Positions 6,767-9,217 of a DNA stretch of 9,217 bases are shown here, piece after piece; position 1 is the stretch's first letter; the number at the start of each line of letters is the position of its first letter. Both the position numbers and the translations under genes were made by a program. The notes beneath the pieces are model-generated. The model was not told the origin of the DNA, searched no databases, and saw nothing but the letters and a program-made list of their open reading frames with translations. The stretch covers positions 1 through 9,217 of the forward strand of contig CANBPJ010000066.1 of NCBI GenBank assembly GCA_947371415.1, written 5' to 3'. The stretch is from Burkholderiaceae bacterium (GTDB taxonomy: Bacteria; Pseudomonadota; Gammaproteobacteria; Burkholderiales; Burkholderiaceae).

Positions 6767-6797
6767 TTAATTGAATTTATATCAATTAAATCAATTA
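6767..6797. repeat. AT-rich inverted and direct repeats between glmM and the Pho box
   Basis: TTAATTGA (6767-6774) and TCAATTAA (6782-6789) are perfect 8-bp inverted arms around a 7-base AT spacer. The unit ATCAATTA occurs again at 6790-6797 as a direct repeat of 6781-6788. The block starts one base after the glmM stop codon in the direction of transcription and ends five bases before the Pho box. It could be a weak glmM 3' structure (all-AT stem, no U-run after it), an UP-like element or a binding site for another protein. AT-rich spacers also produce such repeats by chance. Confidence 0.4.
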
Positions 6798-6798
6798 G

Positions 6799-8142
6799 TT
6801 ATGAAGTTGGAACCAACTGAGCAATACTCTTGGCTGAGCTCATGGCTACATCACCATCTTGAGCTTCCACCATTATTCTAAGGACGGGTTCTGTGCCTGA
6901 AGCGCGGATCAGCACCCTACCTTTACCTTTGAGGTCACTTTCAACCTGGGCAATATGGGATCTCAGTTTCTCGTCAGATTTCCAGTCGTAGCCAGCCTTG
7001 AACTTGATATTTAAAAGCACTTGAGGGAAGATTTTTACAGAATCCAGCAGTTGAGCCAGGCTCTGCTTGGACTGAGACATTGCCGCCAAGACCTGCAGCG
7101 CGGCAATAGTGCCATCACCGGTGGAATGCTGGTCTAAGCATAGCAAATGGCCAGAACCCTCCCCACCTATGATCCAGCCCTTTTGCTTGAGCAACTCTAA
7201 GACGTAACGGTCTCCCACATTGGCACGCTCAAAACCAATGCCCAAGCCTTTAATAGCGCTCTCTATAGCCAGATTAGTCATTAGGGTGCCGACCACTCCA
7301 CCTAAAAATTGACCGCGTTCGATGCGATCTTTGGCAAGAACATAAAGGAGCTCGTCACCATTAAACAGTCGACCAGTAGCATCGACCATTTGCAAGCGAT
7401 CGGCATCACCATCCAAAGCAATGCCAAGATCTGCACCCACTTCTCTTACTTTAGCAATCAATGCCTCTGGTGCAGTAGCGCCGCAACCATCGTTAATATT
7501 GCGACCGTCAGGATGCACTCCTATAGAAATCACTTCCGCCCCAAGCTCATGAAAGACATGGGGTGCGGTATGGTACGCAGCGCCATTGGCACAATCGACC
7601 ACTAACTTCATGCCTTTGAGATTGAGCTCACCTGGAAAAGTAGATTTACAAAACTCAATATAGCGACCGGCAGCATCATCGATACGAAATGCCTTGCCCA
7701 AATCTTTAGAGCTGACGCATCCCATCGGCTTTCCAAGCTCAGCCTCAATCGCCAACTCCAACTCATCACTGAGCTTACCGCCTTCAGCAGAGAAAAACTT
7801 AATACCGTTATCTTGATATGGATTATGTGATGCCGAAATCACCAGGCCCGCCGATAAACGCAGGGCTTTAGTGAGGTAAGCAACGCCAGGGGTTGGCATA
7901 GGGCCGCACAGCATGACATCAACACCAGCGGCCGCAAAACCAGCCTGTAAAGCAGCTTCCATTAAATAACCTGATACACGCGTATCTTTGCCAATCAGAA
8001 TCTTGCAACGCTCACCAGGTTTTACGTTACAACTCAGCACTTTTCCAGCGGCATAGCCAAGGCGCGTAATGAACTCAGGAACAATCGGAAATTGTCCCAC
8101 CTCGCCGCGAATGCCATCAGTACCAAAGTATTGTTTTTTCAT
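6799..8142 (-). CDS. glmM: Phosphoglucosamine mutase GlmM
   Basis: Cytoplasmic enzyme that interconverts glucosamine-6-phosphate and glucosamine-1-phosphate, on the way to UDP-GlcNAc for peptidoglycan and LPS. It has 447 residues (E. coli GlmM has 445). It shows all four signature loops of the alpha-D-phosphohexomutases: catalytic phosphoserine Ser105 in ISASHNP (102-108), metal-binding DGDADR (244-249), sugar-binding GEGSGH (327-332) and phosphate-binding RASGTEP (413-419). The N-terminal YFGTDGIRG (5-13) is typical of GlmM. The family needs phosphorylation of the active Ser to become active. The gene begins 52 bases after folP. A perfect TATAAT lies 7 bases before the ATG and no Shine-Dalgarno sequence is visible, so part of its expression may come from a leaderless transcript. 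Confidence 0.97.
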   Translation of the reverse strand: MKKQYFGTDGIRGEVGQFPIVPEFITRLGYAAGKVLSCNVKPGERCKILIGKDTRVSGYLMEAALQAGFAAAGVDVMLCGPMPTPGVAYLTKALRLSAGLVISASHNPYQDNGIKFFSAEGGKLSDELELAIEAELGKPMGCVSSKDLGKAFRIDDAAGRYIEFCKSTFPGELNLKGMKLVVDCANGAAYHTAPHVFHELGAEVISIGVHPDGRNINDGCGATAPEALIAKVREVGADLGIALDGDADRLQMVDATGRLFNGDELLYVLAKDRIERGQFLGGVVGTLMTNLAIESAIKGLGIGFERANVGDRYVLELLKQKGWIIGGEGSGHLLCLDQHSTGDGTIAALQVLAAMSQSKQSLAQLLDSVKIFPQVLLNIKFKAGYDWKSDEKLRSHIAQVESDLKGKGRVLIRASGTEPVLRIMVEAQDGDVAMSSAKSIAQLVPTS

Positions 8143-8149
8143 GAGTTTA

Positions 8150-8155
8150 ATTATA
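8150..8155 (-). promoter_or_regulatory. Possible -10 element just upstream of glmM
   Basis: The minus strand has a perfect TATAAT whose last base is 7 bases before the glmM ATG. No convincing TTGACA-like -35 is found at 16-19 bases upstream (GTCAGA or ATGTCA at best), nor a TG extension. If active, transcription would begin at or next to the start codon. The surrounding AT-rich gap makes a chance match possible. Confidence 0.4.
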
Positions 8156-8180
8156 AAACCTGTAATCTTTTATCTGACAT

Positions 8181-8200
8181 GGTTTATCACGTGATTAACC
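8181..8200. repeat. 20-bp near-palindrome over the folP stop codon
   Basis: GGTTTATCAC followed by GTGATTAACC is a palindrome with a single mismatched pair and a CACGTG core. It covers the folP stop (8195-8197) and the start of the folP-glmM gap. As RNA it could form an 8-bp stem with a 4-base loop and one mismatch, but no U-run follows. As DNA the symmetry is that of a dimeric regulator site. No function is assigned. Confidence 0.4.
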
Positions 8201-9064
8201 CTGAACTGCTTCCCAAACCTTCAGGGAGTCCACTGTCTCCCGGACATCATGAACGCGAATGATGCGGGCACCCCGGTCAGCAGCCAAAATAGCTGCTGCA
8301 ATGCTTGGCGCCACTCGTTCATTAGTATCTCGACCCGTCAACTTACCCAGCATGGACTTACGAGAGATCCCTGCTAAAACTGGATAGCCTAATTGCGTGA
8401 ATTGATCAAAGTGAGCCAACATATTGACGTTGTGCTCCAGACTTTTGCCAAAACCAAATCCAGGATCAATAGCAATACGGTTTTGAACAACACCCCGCTC
8501 TTCCAAAAACTTTGCACGATCTTGCAAAAACAGCTTTACCTCTGAAATGACATCTTGATACTCCGGGTCAAATTGCATCGTTTGCGGATCGCGCTGCATA
8601 TGCATTAATACAATGCCACATTGCTTTTCTTTGTCTAGGTCGCTTTCCAGGATTGCATCAACTGCACCCTCCTGACGTAGGGCCCAAATATCATTCACGC
8701 AATCTACACCTGCTCGCAGAGCCTGGCGCATAGTTTCTGCTTTATAAGTATCAATCGACAGCGCCACTCCACAATCTTTTAGAGCCTCAATGACTGGGAG
8801 AACACGATCTAACTCTTCCTGCAGGGATACCGGCTCTGCACCTGGGCGAGTAGATTCACCACCAATATCAATCATATCTACGCTATTAGCGATCATGTGC
8901 TCTGCTTGCGCAATAGCATCACTTGCCGTACAGAACTTTCCGCCATCAGAAAATGAATCTGGCGTGGCGTTCAGAATACCCATGACTATTGGGCGTTGAC
9001 GTTTGCCAAAATCAAAAAGAAAACGCCCGCAACGCCATGTTGCGGGCAGAATTTGCTTGCTCAC
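8195..9064 (-). CDS. folP: Dihydropteroate synthase FolP
   Basis: Cytoplasmic folate-pathway enzyme that joins 6-hydroxymethyl-dihydropterin diphosphate to p-aminobenzoate. It is the sulfonamide target. It has 289 residues, in the usual range, with a TIM-barrel pattern. Motifs: MGILNATPDSFSDGG (28-42, with Ala where E. coli has Val in LNVTPDSF), MIDIGGESTRPGA (64-76), SIDT with Asp105, N124-D125, DPGFGFGKS with Lys207, GISRKSMLGKLTGR (232-245) and RVHDV (270-274). The start is GTG at 9062-9064. An in-frame TAA is immediately upstream, so the frame cannot begin earlier, and the next ATG (residue 28) would cut into the first conserved motif. No Shine-Dalgarno sequence is seen. The gene starts 22 bases after the ftsH stop, consistent with coupling to ftsH translation. 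Confidence 0.96.
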   Translation of the reverse strand: MSKQILPATWRCGRFLFDFGKRQRPIVMGILNATPDSFSDGGKFCTASDAIAQAEHMIANSVDMIDIGGESTRPGAEPVSLQEELDRVLPVIEALKDCGVALSIDTYKAETMRQALRAGVDCVNDIWALRQEGAVDAILESDLDKEKQCGIVLMHMQRDPQTMQFDPEYQDVISEVKLFLQDRAKFLEERGVVQNRIAIDPGFGFGKSLEHNVNMLAHFDQFTQLGYPVLAGISRKSMLGKLTGRDTNERVAPSIAAAILAADRGARIIRVHDVRETVDSLKVWEAVQG

Positions 9065-9086
9065 TTAAATATTAACTGAGAAATAA

Positions 9087-9217
9087 TTAAGCGGTCGCTG
9101 GAGCAGCACCCGCAGCAGGACCTGGCGTACCAGCAGAGTTACCAAACTGAGTTGCTGGTGGTGGTTTGGGAGCGCGTGGTGGACGACCTTCCATGATGTC
9201 TGTAATCTGCTCGGCAT
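9087..9217 (-). CDS. ftsH: ATP-dependent zinc metalloprotease FtsH, C-terminal end (partial)
   Basis: Only the last 42 residues lie in the window; the gene continues beyond the right edge. The frame reads AEQITDIMEGRPPRAPK and then a Pro/Ala/Gly-rich tail ending AAGAAPATA before TAA at 9087-9089. The EQI-x-DIM-x-GRPPR-x-PK pattern is the typical end of the FtsH peptidase domain in proteobacteria. The low-complexity tail after it is variable in the family. FtsH is a membrane-anchored AAA+ protease that degrades, among others, LpxC and misassembled membrane proteins. ftsH-folP-glmM is a widely conserved gene order, which supports the call. The AAA+ and zinc-site motifs lie outside the window and cannot be checked. 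Confidence 0.85.
   Translation of the reverse strand, partial: AEQITDIMEGRPPRAPKPPPATQFGNSAGTPGPAAGAAPATA

Noticed and set aside
1..9217. Search for mobile elements, CRISPR, toxin-antitoxin or defence genes, tRNA or rRNA
   Set aside because: Co-oriented, tightly packed, intact housekeeping and Pho genes fill nearly the whole window. No transposase, integrase, repeat array or RNA gene signature was seen.

Overview
The window is a single, unbroken co-oriented gene train on the minus strand. In transcription order (high to low coordinate) it runs: ftsH 3' end, folP, glmM, pstS, pstC, pstA, pstB, phoU, phoB, phoR. By recognition of the protein families this is the conserved Burkholderiales arrangement in which the high-affinity phosphate transporter and its two-component system sit directly behind a housekeeping ftsH-folP-glmM block. 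The modest, AT-leaning base composition and the protein sequences resemble small-genome freshwater betaproteobacteria such as Polynucleobacter. That genus-level guess is inference from memory, not a search result.

Layout. 9087-9217 holds the last codons of the membrane protease gene ftsH. 8195-9064 is folP (dihydropteroate synthase, GTG start) and 6799-8142 is glmM (phosphoglucosamine mutase). 6684-6798 is the main regulatory gap. It carries a clear Pho box with a correctly placed -10, preceded by an AT-rich inverted repeat at the end of glmM. 5661-6683 is pstS, followed by two back-to-back RNA hairpins (5598-5655). pstC and pstA (start-stop overlap), pstB, phoU, phoB and phoR follow with gaps of at most about 60 bases. 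At the left edge a short plus-strand open frame rich in lysine ends across the phoR stop codon and may be the tail of a convergent gene. No stretch longer than 300 bases lacks a gene.

How it works together. PstS captures phosphate in the periplasm, PstC and PstA form the inner-membrane channel, and PstB drives import with ATP. PhoU couples transporter state to the sensor kinase PhoR, which phosphorylates PhoB. PhoB-P would bind the Pho box upstream of pstS and induce the whole set under phosphate limitation. The hairpins after pstS probably help make more of the binding protein than of the membrane parts. FolP (folate) and GlmM (peptidoglycan and LPS precursor) are housekeeping enzymes that precede the Pho box.

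All reading frames look intact. I see no tRNA or rRNA, insertion sequence, phage, CRISPR or defence gene, and nothing that I would call a previously undescribed system. The second-look items are regulatory: the tandem hairpins, a possible leaderless glmM transcript, a 20-bp near-palindrome on the folP stop, repeats beside the Pho box, and the lysine-rich convergent tail.
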